NCBI GenBank assembly: GCA_051294375.1
Contig: CM119267.1
Coordinates: forward strand, 21,087,755-21,151,754
DNA length: 64,000 nucleotides
Source: Paraspadella gotoi
Lineage: Eukaryota > Chaetognatha
Direction of reading: 5' to 3'
The notes under the pieces are model-generated. The model ran no database searches. It was not told the DNA's origin and saw nothing but the letters and a program-made list of their open reading frames with translations. This document shows positions 40,869 to 54,759 of this stretch, in pieces. How positions within the stretch are numbered: position 1 is the first letter of the stretch; each line of letters opens with the position of its first letter. A program made the translations under genes and the position numbers.

Positions 40869-42559
40869 TCATCCCCACCAAATGAGATGAGGAAAACAGT
40901 CCTTCTCCAGCGACCAAAAATCCTTGATGCTCTCGTACCACTTGATTCCTCCATCCCGGTGCAGCTTGTCGCAGAGTCTACAGAATCCCGGATTGATGTT
41001 GTGATGGTCTCCCTCCAAAACCTCCCAATCTTTCCGCCAAGCGTGATACTTGTTGTAGAGGTTATCGTCCGCCGCCACCTTTTTCAAATACGCGGCCAGA
41101 TCCTCCGGCTCGAACCGGCGGGCGTCGATAAAGGCGCCGGGCGGGGCGTCGACGTCGTAATTGGCGCCTCCCATCACGATCGGCACGGTCGTCGTTCGAC
41201 TGAGGATCTTCCACATCTTGTCGGTGATGTAGTCGCGGCAGAGATGATTTTCGAATCCGAGATAAAACTTGTAATCGTGGATGAGAGTTTGAAGGCAGTC
41301 GACGTCGCGATTGCGAGGGCAGGTCTTGGTTCCGCAGGCCCCGTAAATGTCCACTTGGACGTGTTTGCGCAAGCGCTCGACGTATTTTTCCCTCTTGCTG
41401 GGAGGATGGCAGTGGCTGACGAGCCAGGCAATCATCTTGGTCTTGTTCTTTGAGTAGTCTTTGGGGACGTAGGACGCGCTCGCCTCTTTGCTCTTCCTCG
41501 ACGTCCACGCGTGCGGGTTGGGGATGTCGCTATCGTGACGATGAGTCAGGGTCCAGTTGAAGACCGGACCGAGGACGTCCGAGTCGAAATTTCCCAGTTG
41601 AGACCAGCTGTAAGGCGGAGGTTCCATCGCGTAGAAGATCCAGCGTTGGCCCGGTCGCTTTCTTGGGGGGAAGTCGAAGCCTGGAGAATTTCAATTTGAT
41701 AATAATATTCGAATTCAGATTTCAGTTCAGAAAGATGGTGGAGAGTTAATAATAAAAATTTGCAACAAATTATAATCATATACTTTTTTGAAATATTGGG
41801 GTTTTTTTTGTCTTTATTGAAAAAAAAAAAATAAAATAATTGACAAACACTAGGGGCGCGTGTCTCGCGCGTGTGCCATAATACGCAATAATTCTCATTT
41901 GCATATTGCATTATCAAACCAATTATCACGAGTAAAAAGATCCGAAAGACAAAAAAAAAATGTTCTTCGGTAGCTAATTAAATGTTAAATTAAACTCTCA
42001 ATGTAAAACGACAATGAATTTGTCGGGAGACGCTATAATATTTTTATTATTCCATATAATCACGAAAGTTAAAAGTGCCTCAAATCACACCTTTGACTAA
42101 CGTGTCTCTCTTTTTGCTTCTCTGCAAATTGCGCGAGTGAATGATGACGGCGTCGGCTTCGTCCAATCGATTTCGATCCTTCGTCGTCTCGCATCTCGTC
42201 TCCTGGCAACGGTTATCAACAAAGGGTTGCGATCCGAAGCCAAAGTAGTAATTGTCGCTCTCGAAGTAGTCCGTCCAGAAGAGGATGACCTTGCGGCGGT
42301 CGGCGCCGCCTCTGGCGGGGGTGACCGCGGCGGAGTCGGCGTCGCCGGAGCGGATCGAGCCGGATTCGCCGATTAGAGGGTCTTTTCTCGGCGGAGGTGA
42401 GTCAACGATTCGGCGTTTAATGAGGAAACAGAGATAAATGAAGATGACTAAATTTAGGAGACCGAACAAGTACCGCGAATAGGGTTTCGAGTAGCGTGAG
42501 ATGCGTAGCATGGTGGACAGGCAGTGGGCGTCTTTGATCATTTGGCGAGTATTCTTCAC
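40869..42559 (-). CDS. Alpha-1,3-fucosyltransferase (GT10)
   Basis: Two exons, 42091-42559 and 40869-41680, with donor AAAG|GTGTGA and acceptor TCCAG in matching phase. They give 426 aa ending in TGA. GT10 enzymes transfer fucose from GDP-fucose to N-acetylglucosamine of glycans in the Golgi. The topology is type II: a cytoplasmic N-terminus, a membrane anchor at about 30-47 (YLFGLLNLVIFIYLCFLI), a stem and a luminal catalytic domain. The hallmark GDP-fucose motif is FYLGFENHLCRDYITDKMWK at about 295-314, followed by VPIVMGGANY. An internal Met at residue 17 is an alternative start. Length and motifs look complete, so activity is likely. Core versus terminal fucosylation cannot be decided from sequence. 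A damaged copy lies at about 54760-56556. Confidence 0.92.
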
Positions 42560-43772
42560 TGTGTAGATGTTATTTCCTTTCTTTCTATTTTCTTTGATAA
42601 TTAAAAAAAAAAACTTTAGGCGAAATAAGGTTACAATTTTAAAAAATTAAAATTTTTGTTCAATTTTTTTAAAAAATTTAATACGAAAATATGCTTAAGA
42701 ACTTAAATATTGAAACAAAAAATAAGAGCACAGAGAAAGAGTGCCTGCACGGTCGTTGGAACCGGGCCGCGGATTTTACCGCCATATACTCGTCAATCCA
42801 AGCTCATCCTTCCGGGTAATTTCGAACTCTCTTAGGGTAAAACGAAAGATTCGATTCTCGAAGAGGAAATATCTGCTCTGTTGTGCAGGATCGTATCTCG
42901 AAAAATAGAGAGAGAGAGAGAGAGGAGAAGAGAGAGAGAGAGAGAAGAAGAGAGAGAGAGAGAGAGAGAGGAGAGGAGGAGGAGAGAGAGAGAGAGAGAG
43001 AGAGGTGTGGTTATAGACAGAGGGCTAATTCAATAAGTCGGAAAAACAACGCTTAAGATAAAAGGAATTAAAACAAAATAAAAAAGAATGAGAGAGAGAG
43101 AGAGAGAGATCAAATTCCAATACAAAATTATTTTTTGAAAACTTAAACAAAAAAGAAAATAGAATTAAGGAAATAGAAAACATGATCACGGACTTTACAC
43201 GACATTCCACTTGAACGTAAATCGTCAGCGAAGAGGTTATTCGATATTCATGTATTCATATTAATACATAAATTAGTTAGGTAAAATCTTTAAACGGATG
43301 TAACACGGTGGAGAGTACTGGCCTCGGCAGTTATAGACTGATCTGTCATCATGTAGTCCCCTCTAAGGTCAACGACGCCCTTGGCGCCGATATCGTTTGC
43401 CACGGTAGGCGTGGCAACTCAACGCCAAAAAAGACGCTACGATACTCATTTAAAGCGGCATAAATTGGAATTTGAAAGTCGGGCCATGTTTTGTTTCTTT
43501 TAAATTCGAACCTTTGGTTCCAAAAATTTTAAAACAAAATACTCAATGCTTAATACAAAAAAACTTGGAATGGTACTTATTAAGCATCTAAGACGGAGTA
43601 TAGATTTAGTATCCTTTTACATGTGTATGTAACTCAGAAAATATATTAATTAGTAAAGTTAGCATTCTCATCTTAAAAATAATAGTTTCCTTGATTTAAA
43701 TAACAAAATAAAAGAATAAAAAAATAGAGAGAGAGTGACTTATGACCAAATCCACTTCGCATCTGAGTCACA

Positions 43773-43819
<47 letters not shown>

Positions 43820-44652
43820 ATCTCTTGGGAAGCAGAGCGTACGAATCGTGAGATGCTACTGACTTTTGTCTTTTTTTCTGAGTCATTCAATAATTATTTA
43901 TTAAATTTTTGATTAAAAAAACATTTTGACAAACAATTCATTTATTTTAAATTGTGTATCATGTATATTCTGTATAAAAATCGACGCTTAACCGACGCAT
44001 CGACGCATGAGGAAAAAAAAAGAACAATCGAGACAAGATGGAGCATCAAGAGTTTAGAATACAGATGGCGATTCTAGTCACCGCCGGCGCCGCTGCCGCT
44101 GCTGCCGCCGCCGCCGCCGCCGACAACGACGACTCAGACCTCGATTTCCAATCAAAAGGGAATTAGAGAAAATGATGAGGTTCGGATGCCGCCCTCTCCA
44201 GTAGGGATGACATCAATCGGGTTTTTGAGCGAGTTATTAGTAACAAAATCAGTAAAGAACAGGTTTTTTTATTCGTGTTGTTAAATTCATTAAAATATTA
44301 TTTGAGGCTTAATATCTAATGGATTTCTTTTGAAAATATATTATTAAAAAGTAAAAACCAATCTAAACTAAGCCCTTCTTTTTTTAAAAATTTTTCAGAT
44401 GGGTTTGACAAAAAAATATTAATTAAAAAAATATTAATTTTTAGCCTTATTGCATTGGCTGCGACCATAGATGATAACCCTTTTACATGTACAGTGTACA
44501 CAAACTGGCAGACTGTTAGCCTGGCCGCTGTCTCTAACAGGCTAACAGTTCATCGCGGAAGTCAAAAGACAATTCGATTTCTCCTCTAGCGTTTTCACTC
44601 AAAAAAAAAAGAAAAAAAACTAAAAAAAGATGAGAGCGGGAAGAAAGATGGG

Positions 44653-44722
<70 letters not shown>

Positions 44723-45816
44723 AGAAGAGAGAGAGAGAGAGAGAGAGAGATTAGCCGCCGGAGCAAACGAAAGTTCATACTGAGCCCAAATCCCGGTTCA
44801 AGCGAAGAACAAAGAATTTTCTTTTTTTCTTCCGAAAAAAAGAAGTCGATGGAGAAAAAGAAAAAAAAATGGAGAGAAAAGTGGAGAAAAAAGTGGAGGA
44901 AGGGAAAGAAATTCACGAAAGAAAAATTAAAATCGAGAAGATAGAAAATTTTTTTTTAAAAGAGAAAATTGGTCGGATCGGTTGGTGTGAATAGCGCGTT
45001 TCAGGCTTAAGTCAAAATTATACGTTTAATTCTAAATTAAACTTGGTTTATGGTTTGTAAAAATCAAATAAACCAAGTCAGAACACCAAACAAAATTAAA
45101 GATAATGAGCGGAAATATATAAAAATGGGGCACAGTTCAGATTCTAAACTATCCTATACTTTACATATTAGTTTTTGCAGTTTTAAAGTTCAATTTTTAC
45201 GATGTTTTTTTAGAGACAAAACATGTTGGTGTTGAGCTTTTAATGTTGAATATTACCATTGATTAATGAGGTAAAAATTAATTTGTATAATTCTTTTAGA
45301 ATATAAATATATTTTTCGGTTAACATTCAACTAAGCAAATGAGTAAGCATATTTAACCGAAATAGTATATTGCTGCTTTCTAAAAAATCACATGCCTTTG
45401 TCGTTTGTCATGAAACTATGTTAATCGTCAATTTTTTTCTCTATCAGGAAATTTTTCAAAAAAGTTGAAACGTGAAAGAAAATTGAAACCAAAATGAGGA
45501 TTCGGTGAAAGATATCCGGTGAATCATATGAAGGAAGGAGAAGAGAGAGAGAGGAGAGAGAGAGAGAGAGAAGAGAGAAGAGATGAGAGAGAGAGACGAG
45601 AAGAGAAGGAGTGAGAGAGAGGGGAGGGAAACGACAACAAAAGAAGATGAAGCCAGAAAATTTATAGGAGCGTTTCACGGCCGTCTAGTTGTTCTTCTTT
45701 CTTTTTTTGAGGGGAGAGAAAATTAAAAAAAGAAAAAAAAGAAAAAATGTTTGTTTTTTTTAAAACCGTTCGAAGAGAAACAATTTTTTTGAAGTTTTCA
45801 TTGTTTTCCTCTTTCC
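42560..45816. other. Gene-poor, microsatellite-rich interval of left arm
   Basis: (GA)n tracts occur at 42906-43005, about 43777-43815, 44656-44750 and 45541-45600. A GC-rich block at 43300-43455 has a 42-codon minus-strand frame (NDIGAKGVVDLRGDY), also partly open in the other arm. A (GCC)n near 44090-44122 follows a small ATG. None is convincing as a gene. Confidence 0.5.
44656..44750 (+). repeat. (GA)n microsatellite
   Basis: About 95 bp of interrupted GA repeat in the left arm. Confidence 0.9.
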
Positions 45817-45950
45817 CCCCCCCCTCGTTTTTTCAAAGAAGTAGTAGTCGTTTCGATTAAGAAAACGCGGAAAAATTTTAGATCTCGTGACGTTTGAAGG
45901 GAAAAAGACGAAGCACTTTGTCGTAGTGATCTTTGTTGGGATTCTTGTTG

Positions 45951-45999
45951 ATTATTATTATAATATTATTATTATTATTTAATTATAATATTATTATTA

Positions 46000-46041
<42 letters not shown>

Positions 46042-46071
46042 TATTTATTATATATTATTATTATTATATTA
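45951..46071 (+). repeat. (ATT)n microsatellite, first copy
   Basis: Interrupted ATT/TAT repeat. A longer, purer version appears at 47490-47624 and a degraded reverse version at about 50940-51055. Confidence 0.9.
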
Positions 46072-46522
46072 TTAAGAGAAATTGAAAAAGCCTTAAAATC
46101 TCGGTACTTGAGAATATCTTAATATTAATAATTTTTATATTAATATCTTTTTTTTAACTTTATTCAATTCCGTCGCTGCTTTACCCTTCCTTCTTTTTCG
46201 TTGCGTTTGAGATCTAGGACAGTAATTTGTTTTTAAATTTTTACAAACACGGCCATTGCTTCGCTTTAATCAAGGCTTCCGCAGCGAGAAACTAAATGTT
46301 CGTATTAAATTCCCACATCTCGGTTCACCGTTCTCCTTCTCCCTCATCAGGTCCATCCTTCAACCGATCGTCTTTCAGGCTCTCGACAGAACTCACCTTT
46401 TTCTCATTCGCGCACCTTACCTTTCCTTTCTTCCCCCCCCACTTCCCCCCCCCACCTCGTTCCTCTCTTCACCTTCGTTTTGCTTTTGTCGTGGTCTCAT
46501 CTTTGACCGGCAGTCATTCTCC

Positions 46523-46629
<107 letters not shown>

Positions 46630-46842
46630 TTTGGTTCATTTGTAGAAAAAAGGTGGATGGGTTTTTTTTTTCCGTTTTCTCTCCTCTCATTACCTTCCTC
46701 TAAGTTCCTCTATTTGTTCCATCTCTTTCTTTTCCTCTCTTTTCCTCTTTTCCCTCTTTTCTTCCTCATCTTCATCGACGCCATCTTCGGCTCAATTTAG
46801 TCTCTCGTCTCTCTTTCTTTCTTTCTTTTTTTCTTTTTAGTT

Positions 46843-46925
46843 GCGCCGCGAGTCGGTCTGATCGGTCGGTATGTTCTGTCCGTCGGTCTGTCCCACTTAC
46901 ATTGACGCTAATTGCCTTTCTAAAC
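46843..46925 (-). repeat. Interspersed repeat family C, copy 3
   Basis: The reverse complement contains AAGTGGGACAGACCGACGGA and ACTCGCGGCGC, as in copies 1 and 2. Duplicates at about 48505-48580 and 50100-50170 arise from the arm duplications. Confidence 0.6.
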
Positions 46926-47322
46926 CAATATTCTACAACTGTTACTACTTATATATAACTATAGACATATCCATTTATAGTTCGTTGCTCATTGTTTAAC
47001 ACAAAGATACCATCAAATCTAAGCGAGCTACTAGCTCCTAGAATAAAGAAGTGATTTACGATGCAGAGCATATTGTATATGACAGTTCGGAAATACCAAG
47101 AATGATAAGAATAAATAAATTGTGCGTAACACCTTGGAATAACCGTTCCTTGTTCTTTTTTCCCTTTTTTTTTCGTTGTTTTCTCCAAGGTTTTCGCGAG
47201 AGCGTTCGCTCATTCTCTTTTCCGCAGTCTTCAACGTGACAATTCTGATAACCCTGTATCTCTTTATTTTCCTGTTCTCTTTTCTTAGCCAAAACAACGA
47301 CTATCTTTTTCGACAGCGGTGT

Positions 47323-47347
47323 NNNNNNNNNNNNNNNNNNNNNNNNN
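47323..47347. other. Assembly gap (25 N)
   Basis: N run. The flanks belong to two copies of the same segment. Confidence 0.99.
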
Positions 47348-47489
47348 CCCCCCCCCGTTTTTTCAACAGAAGTAGTAGGTCTACTTTTTCCGATTAGAAA
47401 ACGCGAAAAATTTTTAAGATCTCGTGACGTTTGAAGGGAAAAAGACGAAGCACTTTGTCGTAGTGATCTTTGTTGGGATTCTTGTTGAT

Positions 47490-47624
<135 letters not shown>

Positions 47625-47991
47625 GAGAAATTGAAAAAAGCCTTAAACATCTCGGTACTTGGGAATATCTAATAATTAATAACTTTTTATATTAATATCT
47701 TTTTTCTAACTTTATTCAATTCCGCGCTGCCTTACCCTTCCTTCTTTTTCGTTGCGTTTGAGATTAGGACAGATAATTTGTTTTTAAATGTTTACAAACA
47801 ACGGCCATGCTTCGGCTTTAATACAAGCCTTCCGCAGCGAGAACACTAAATGTTCGTATTAAATTCCCACACTCTGGTCTCACCGTCTCCCTTCTCCCCT
47901 CATCAGTCCATCCTTCCAACCGATCGCTTTCAGCCTCTCGACAGAACTCACCTTTTCTCAATTCCGCGCAGCCTTACCTTTCCTTCTTCCC

Positions 47992-48337
47992 NNNNNNNNN
48001 NNNNNNNNNNNNNNNNNNNNNNNNNNNNNNNNNNNNNNNNNNNNNNNNNNNNNNNNNNNNNNNNNNNNNNNNNNNNNNNNNNNNNNNNNNNNNNNNNNNN
48101 NNNNNNNNNNNNNNNNNNNNNNNNNNNNNNNNNNNNNNNNNNNNNNNNNNNNNNNNNNNNNNNNNNNNNNNNNNNNNNNNNNNNNNNNNNNNNNNNNNNN
48201 NNNNNNNNNNNNNNNNNNNNNNNNNNNNNNNNNNNNNNNNNNNNNNNNNNNNNNNNNNNNNNNNNNNNNNNNNNNNNNNNNNNNNNNNNNNNNNNNNNNN
48301 NNNNNNNNNNNNNNNNNNNNNNNNNNNNNNNNNNNNN
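47992..48337. other. Assembly gap (346 N)
   Basis: The longest N run in the window. By comparison with the other copies it should contain a CT microsatellite. Confidence 0.99.
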
Positions 48338-48590
48338 TCGTTTTCTCTCCTCTCATTACCTTCCTCTAAGTTCCTCTATTTGTTCTCATCTCTTTCTTTT
48401 TCCTCTCTTTTCCTCTCTTTTCCCCTCTTTTCTTCTCATCCTTCATCGACGCCATCTTCGCTCAATTTAGTCTCTCTCTCTCTTTTTTTCTTTTCTTTTT
48501 TCTTTTTAGTTGCGCCGCGAGTCGGTCTGTCGGTCGGTATTTCTGTCCGTCGGTCTGTCCCACTTACATTGGAAACGCTTATAAATTGCC

Positions 48591-48650
48591 TATACTATAC
48601 TATACCATACTATACTATACTATACTATACTATACTATACTATACTATAG
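48591..48650 (+). repeat. (TATAC)n pentanucleotide microsatellite
   Basis: About 12 TATAC units. A related tract is found in the right arm (about 50000-50095) but not at the matching site near 46925-46985. Confidence 0.9.
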
Positions 48651-49078
48651 TTCGTTGCTCATTGTTAAAACAGCAAAATACCTCAAATCTAAGCGACTAC
48701 TAGCTACTAGGAATAAAAGACATGATTACGATGCAGAGCATATTGTATATACAGGGAAATACAAGGGATAAGAATGTAAAAATAAAAGTAATTTGGCGTA
48801 ACACCTTGGAATAACCGTTCCTTGTTCTTTTTTTCCCCTTTTTTTTCGTTGTTTTCTCCAACGGTTTCGCGAGAGCGCTTCGCTCATTCTCTTTTTCCGC
48901 AGTCTTCAACGTGACAATTCTGATAACCCTGTATCTCTTTATTTCCTGTTCCTTTTTCTTAGCCAAAACAACGACTATCTTTTTCGACAGGAGGTGTAAA
49001 ACTAATGACCAACTAATATTCTAAATTTTTTTATCCCGAGATGATAAAACGTTTTAAAACTATTATCCACGACTACGT

Positions 49079-49103
49079 NNNNNNNNNNNNNNNNNNNNNN
49101 NNN
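49079..49103. other. Assembly gap (25 N) at palindrome centre
   Basis: N run at the end of the left arm. Confidence 0.99.
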
Positions 49104-49493
49104 CTAACAACTCTCCAACTCCTCCAACTCTCCCAAACTCCTCCTCCAACCTCCCGCAACCCCTTACCCGCCTGTTCCAGTCTTGGTTTCATGCAACCGG
49201 TCCACATTTTGCGGACTAATTACGCGGCCGAAGCGCAGCCGAAGAAGAAAAAAACTCTTTGACATCTTTTATCTCTTCAATCCGTAACCACTAAGCCCGC
49301 CCCCTCGTGCTCCCTCTCCCCCGCCGGCTCCCTCTCTCTACCGTCCCTAAAATCTCACCCAGACTTACTTCGCGCACCCTACGCCGTTTCTCTTTCTCCT
49401 TTTCTCTTCACTTTACGCGGAGGAAGCATCCGTTTCAGAAGTCGGTCCCTTGGGAAAAAATGAGACAGGAGGATCGAAGATGAGAGAGAGAGA

Positions 49494-49562
<69 letters not shown>

Positions 49563-49568
49563 TACAAA
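49104..49568. other. Loop between inverted arms
   Basis: About 465 bp found in neither arm: a CTCC-rich start, a segment near AATTACGCGGCCGAAGCG, and a (GA)n at 49482-49560. No gene is supported. Confidence 0.6.
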
Positions 49569-50412
49569 CCGTTCGTGGTATAATAGTTTTAAAACGTTTA
49601 TCATCTCGGGATAAAAAATTTAGAATATTGTTGTCATGTAGTTTTACACGCTCCTGTCGAAAAAAGATAAGTCGTTGTTTTGGCTAAGAAAAGGAACAGG
49701 AAATTAAAGAGATACAGGGTTTATCAGAATTGTCCACGTTGAAGACTGCGGAAAAGAAAACGCGAAGCGCCTCGCGAAACCGTTGGAGAAAACAACGAAA
49801 AAAAAGGGAAAAAAAGAAACAAGGACGGTTATTCAAGGTGTTACGCCATACTTTATTTTACATTCTTTATCCCTTGGTATTTCCAAACTGTATATACAAC
49901 TATGCTCTGCATCGTATCATGTCTTTATTCTAGTAGCTAGTACTCCCGCCTTAGATTTGATGGTATCTTGCTGTTTTAACAATGAGCAACGAACTAATAA
50001 AATGAGTATAGTATATATAGTATACGTATAGTATAGTATTATAAGTAAGTATACAGTATAGGTATAGTAATATATGGTATAGTATAGATAAGGCAATTTA
50101 TAAGCGTTTCCAATGTAAGTGGGACAGACCGACGGACAGAACATACGACCGATCAGACCGACTCGCGCGCAACTAAAAAGAAAAAAAGAAAGAAAGAAAA
50201 GAGAGACGAGAGACTAAATTGAGCCGAAGATGGCGGTCGATAAGATGAGGAAAGAAAAGAGGGGAAAGAGAGGAAAAGAGAGGAAAAGAAAGAGATGGAA
50301 ACAAATAGAGGAACTTAGAGGAAAGGTAATGAGAGGAGAGAAAACGAAAAAAAAAACCCATCCACCTTTTCCACAAATGAACCAAAGAGTGAGAGAGAGA
50401 GAGAGAGAGAGA

Positions 50413-50474
<62 letters not shown>

Positions 50475-53400
50475 AGAGAGGAGAGAGAGATGAGAGAATG
50501 ACTGCCGGTCAAAGATGAACCACGCAAAAGCAAAACGAGGTTGAAGAGAGAGAACGAGGTGGGGGGAAGTGGGGGCGGGAAGAAAGGAAAGGTAAGGTGC
50601 GCGAACTGAGAAAAGGTGAGTTCTGTCGAGAGCCTGAAAACGATCGGTGGAAGGATGGACCTGATGAGGGAGAGGAGAACGGTGAACCAGAGTGTGGGAA
50701 TTTAATACGAACATTTAGTTTCTCGCTGCGGAAGCCTTGATTAAAAGCGAAGCAATGGCCGTTGTTTGTAAACATTTAAAAACAAATTACTGTCCTAAAT
50801 CTCAAACGCAACGAAAAAGAAGGAAGGGTAAGGCAGCGACGGAATGATAAAGTTAGAAAAAGATATTAATATAAAAAGTTATTAATAATTAAGATATTCC
50901 CAAGTACCGAGATTTTAAGGCTTTTTTCAATTCTCTTAATAATGATAATAGATAATAATAATAATAAATAAAATATAATAATAATAATATAATAATATAA
51001 TTAATAAAATATAATAAATTTAATTAAATAATAATAATAATATTATAATAATAATCAACAAGAATCCCAACAAAGATCACTACGGACAAAAGTGCTCGTC
51101 TTTTTCCCTTCAAACGTCACGAGATCTAAATTTTCCGCGTTTTCTTAATCGGAAAAACGTTAGACCTACTACTTCTTGTGAAAAAACGGGGGGGGGGGAA
51201 CAAGAGAAAACAATGAAACTTCAAAAAAATTGTGTTCCTTCGAACGGTTTTTGAAAAAAAACAAACATTTTTTTCTTTTTTTTTCTTTTTTTAATTTTCT
51301 CTTCTCCCCTCAAAAAAAGAAAGAAGACAACTAGCAACGGCCGTGAAACGCTCCTCATAAATTTTCTGGCTTCATCTTCGTTTTGTCTCGTCGTTTTCCC
51401 CCCCCTCTCTCACTCCTTCTCCTCTCGTCTCTCTCTCTCATCTCTCTCTCTCTTCTCTCTCTCTCTCTCTCCCTCTTCCTTCCTTCATAGATTCATTCAC
51501 CGGATATCTTTCACCGGAATCCCTCATTTTGGTTTCATTTTCTTTCACGTTCAAACTTTTTTGAAAAAATTCTGATAGAGAAAAAAATTGACGATTAACA
51601 TAGGTTTCATGACAAACGACAAAGCAAGTGATTTTTTAGAAAGCAGCAATATACTATTCGGTTAAATTATGCTTACTCATTGCTTAGTTGAAATGTAACC
51701 GAAAAATATAATTTATATTCTAAAGAATATACAAATTCAATTTTACCCATTAAATCAATGGTAATATTCAACATTAAAAGCTCAACACCAACATGTTTTG
51801 TCTCTAAAAAAACATCGTAAAAAATTGAACTGTAAAAACTGCAAAAACTAATATGTAAAGTATAGGATAGTTTTAGATCTGAACTGGTGCCCCATTTTTA
51901 TATTATTCCGCTCATTAATCCTTCTAATTTGTTTTGGTGTTCTGACTTGGTTTATTTGATTTTTAACAAACCATAATCAAGTTTTAATTTAGAATAAACG
52001 TATAATTTGACTTAAGCTGAAACGCGCTAATTCACACCAACCGATCCGACCAATTTTCTCTTTTAAAAAAAAATTTTCCTATCTTCTCGATTTTAAATTT
52101 TTCTTTTCGTGAATTCTTTCCCTTGCCTCCACTTTTTTTCTCCACTTTTTTCTCCATTTTTTTTTTCTTTTTCTCCATCGACCTTCTTTTTTTCGGAAGA
52201 AAAAAAGAAATTCTTTGTTCTTCGCTTGAAACCGGGATTTTGGGCCTCAGTATGAACTTTGTTTGCTCCCGGGTCGCTCTCTCTCTCTCTCCCTCTCTCT
52301 CTCTCTCTCTCCTCTCTCTCTCCTTCTCCTCTTCTCTCCCTCTCTCTCTCTCTCTCTCCCTCTCTCCTCTCGCTCACCATCCTTCCTCCCATCTTTCTTC
52401 CACGGCTCTCATTCTTTTTTTGTTTTTTTTTTCTTTTTTTTTTTGAGTGAAAACGCTAGAGGAGAAATCAAATGATCAGTAAATACAAACATGCGGGAAT
52501 TGTCTTTTTGATCAGTTAATCACGGAGCGCTAGTTAGCAAAGTTCTGGTGTTTAGATTGAGCACCACCAACCAAAGCGAATAGAAGACAAGCGAAGCTAA
52601 GAATTTCTCGAATTCACCACTTGAACACTAATCATGAAGACGCAGTCGGGAGAGCGAAGAGTCACAAGCAGGTCTGTTAGTACGCACGTCTTTCTAGACA
52701 ATATAGAGATATTGAAAGGGATTGGAAAGATCAATCTTATGGTCGCAAAGGCACAAATTCGGTATTATAAGAGATTTTATATATATTCATACAATTTATT
52801 ACTATTCTTCCTTAGTTTAGTTTCTTTATAATTCAAATATTTTTTTTTTTAAATTTATACGCCATTCTGATATAAATATTATAAAAAAAAGGAAGGGACT
52901 TAGGTAGATCAGGTTTTTTTACTTTTTTAATTTAATATTATTTTCAAAAGAAATCCAATTTAGATATAAGCCCTCAAATAATATTTTAATGATTTAACAA
53001 CACGATAAAAAATACAACCTGTTCTACTGGATTTTGTTACTAATAACTCGCTCAAAAACACGAAATTGAATGTCATCCTACTGGAGAGGGCGGCATCCCA
53101 GAACTCATCATTTTCTATCTATTCCCTTTGATTTGAAATCGAGGTCTGAGTCGTCGGTTTCGGCGGCGGCGCGCGGCGCAAGCCAGCGGGACGCGCCGGC
53201 GGTGACTAGAATCGCCATCTGTATTCTAAACTCTTGATGCTCCATCTTGTCCTCGATTGTTCTATTTTTTTTTACCCATCATCGAAGCGTCGGTTAAGCG
53301 TCGATTTATTAATACAGATATACATGATATCACAATTTAAAAATAAATGAATTGTTTGTCAAAAGTTATTATTATCAAAAATTTAATAAAATAATTATAT

Positions 53401-54759
53401 GACATGACTCAGAAAAAAGACAAAAAGTAAGTAGCACTCACGATTTCGTAACCTCTCTCCAAGAAGATAAACTCTCCTCTCTCTCTTTCTCTCTCTCTCT
53501 CTCACTTTGTGACTCAGATGCGAAGTGGATTGGTCATAAGTCACCTCTCTCTATTTTTAATTATCTTTAATTTTATTATTTATAGGAAACTATTAAATTT
53601 TTAAGATGAGAATGCTAACTTTACTAATATAATATATTTCTGAGTACATACACATGTAAAAGGATACTAATCTATACTCCGTCTTAGATGCTTAAATAAT
53701 ACCATTCCATAGTTTTGTATTAACATGAATAATTTTGTTTTAAAATTTTTGAACCAAAGGTTCGAATTTTAAAAAGAAACAAAACATGGCCCGACCTATT
53801 CAATTCCAATTTATGCCGCTTTAAAATGAGTATCGTAAGCTCCTTTTTTGGCGTTGATGTTGGCCACGAACCTACCGTGGCAAACGATATCGGCGCAAGG
53901 GGCGTCGAGATTGACCTAGAGGGGACTACAATGATGACAGATCAGTCTATAACTGCCGAGGCAAGTACTACTCCACCTGTGTTACCATCCCGTTTAAAAG
54001 ATTTTACTTAACTAAATTTATGTTATTATATGAATACATGAATATCGAATAACCTCTTCGCTGACGATTTACGTTCAAGTGGAATGTTAATGTAAAGTCC
54101 GTGATCATGATTTACTATTTCTTAATTCTATTTTCTTTTTGTTTAAGTTTTCAAAAAAATAATTTTGTATTGGAATTTGAATCTCTCTCTCTCCCTTCAT
54201 TCTTTTATTTTGTTTTAAATTCCTTTTATCTAAGCGTTGTTTTTCCGACTTAATTGAATTAGCCCTCTGTCTATAACCCCACCTCTCTCTCTCCTCGTCT
54301 CTCTCTTCATTATCTCTCTCATCTCATACGTTCTCTCTCTCCTCTCTACTTCTCTCATCTCTCTCTCTCATCTCATCTCTCTTCCTCATCTCTCTCTAGT
54401 TATTTTTTTCGAGATACGATCCTGCCACAACAAAGACAGATATTTCGCTCTCGAGAATCGAAAATCTATTCGTTTTACCACTAAAGAGAGTTCGAAATTA
54501 CCCGAAGGATGAGCTGGATTAGACGAGTATATGGGCGGTAAAAATCCGCGCCCGTTCCAACGAACCAGTGCAGGCACTCTTTCTCTGTGCTCTTATTTTT
54601 TGTTTCATATTTAAAGTTCAAGCATATTTTCGTATTAATTTTTATTAAAAAAATTGAAACAAAAAATTTTAATTTTTAATTGTAAACCTTATTTCGACTA
54701 AAGCTTTTATTTATTTTAATATATCAAAGAAAATAGAAAGAAAAGGAATAACATCTAAC

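Noticed and set aside
40887-41453. 188-aa plus-strand frame opposite the fucosyltransferase
   Set aside because: Antisense shadow. The minus strand has the GT10 motif and coherent gene structure.
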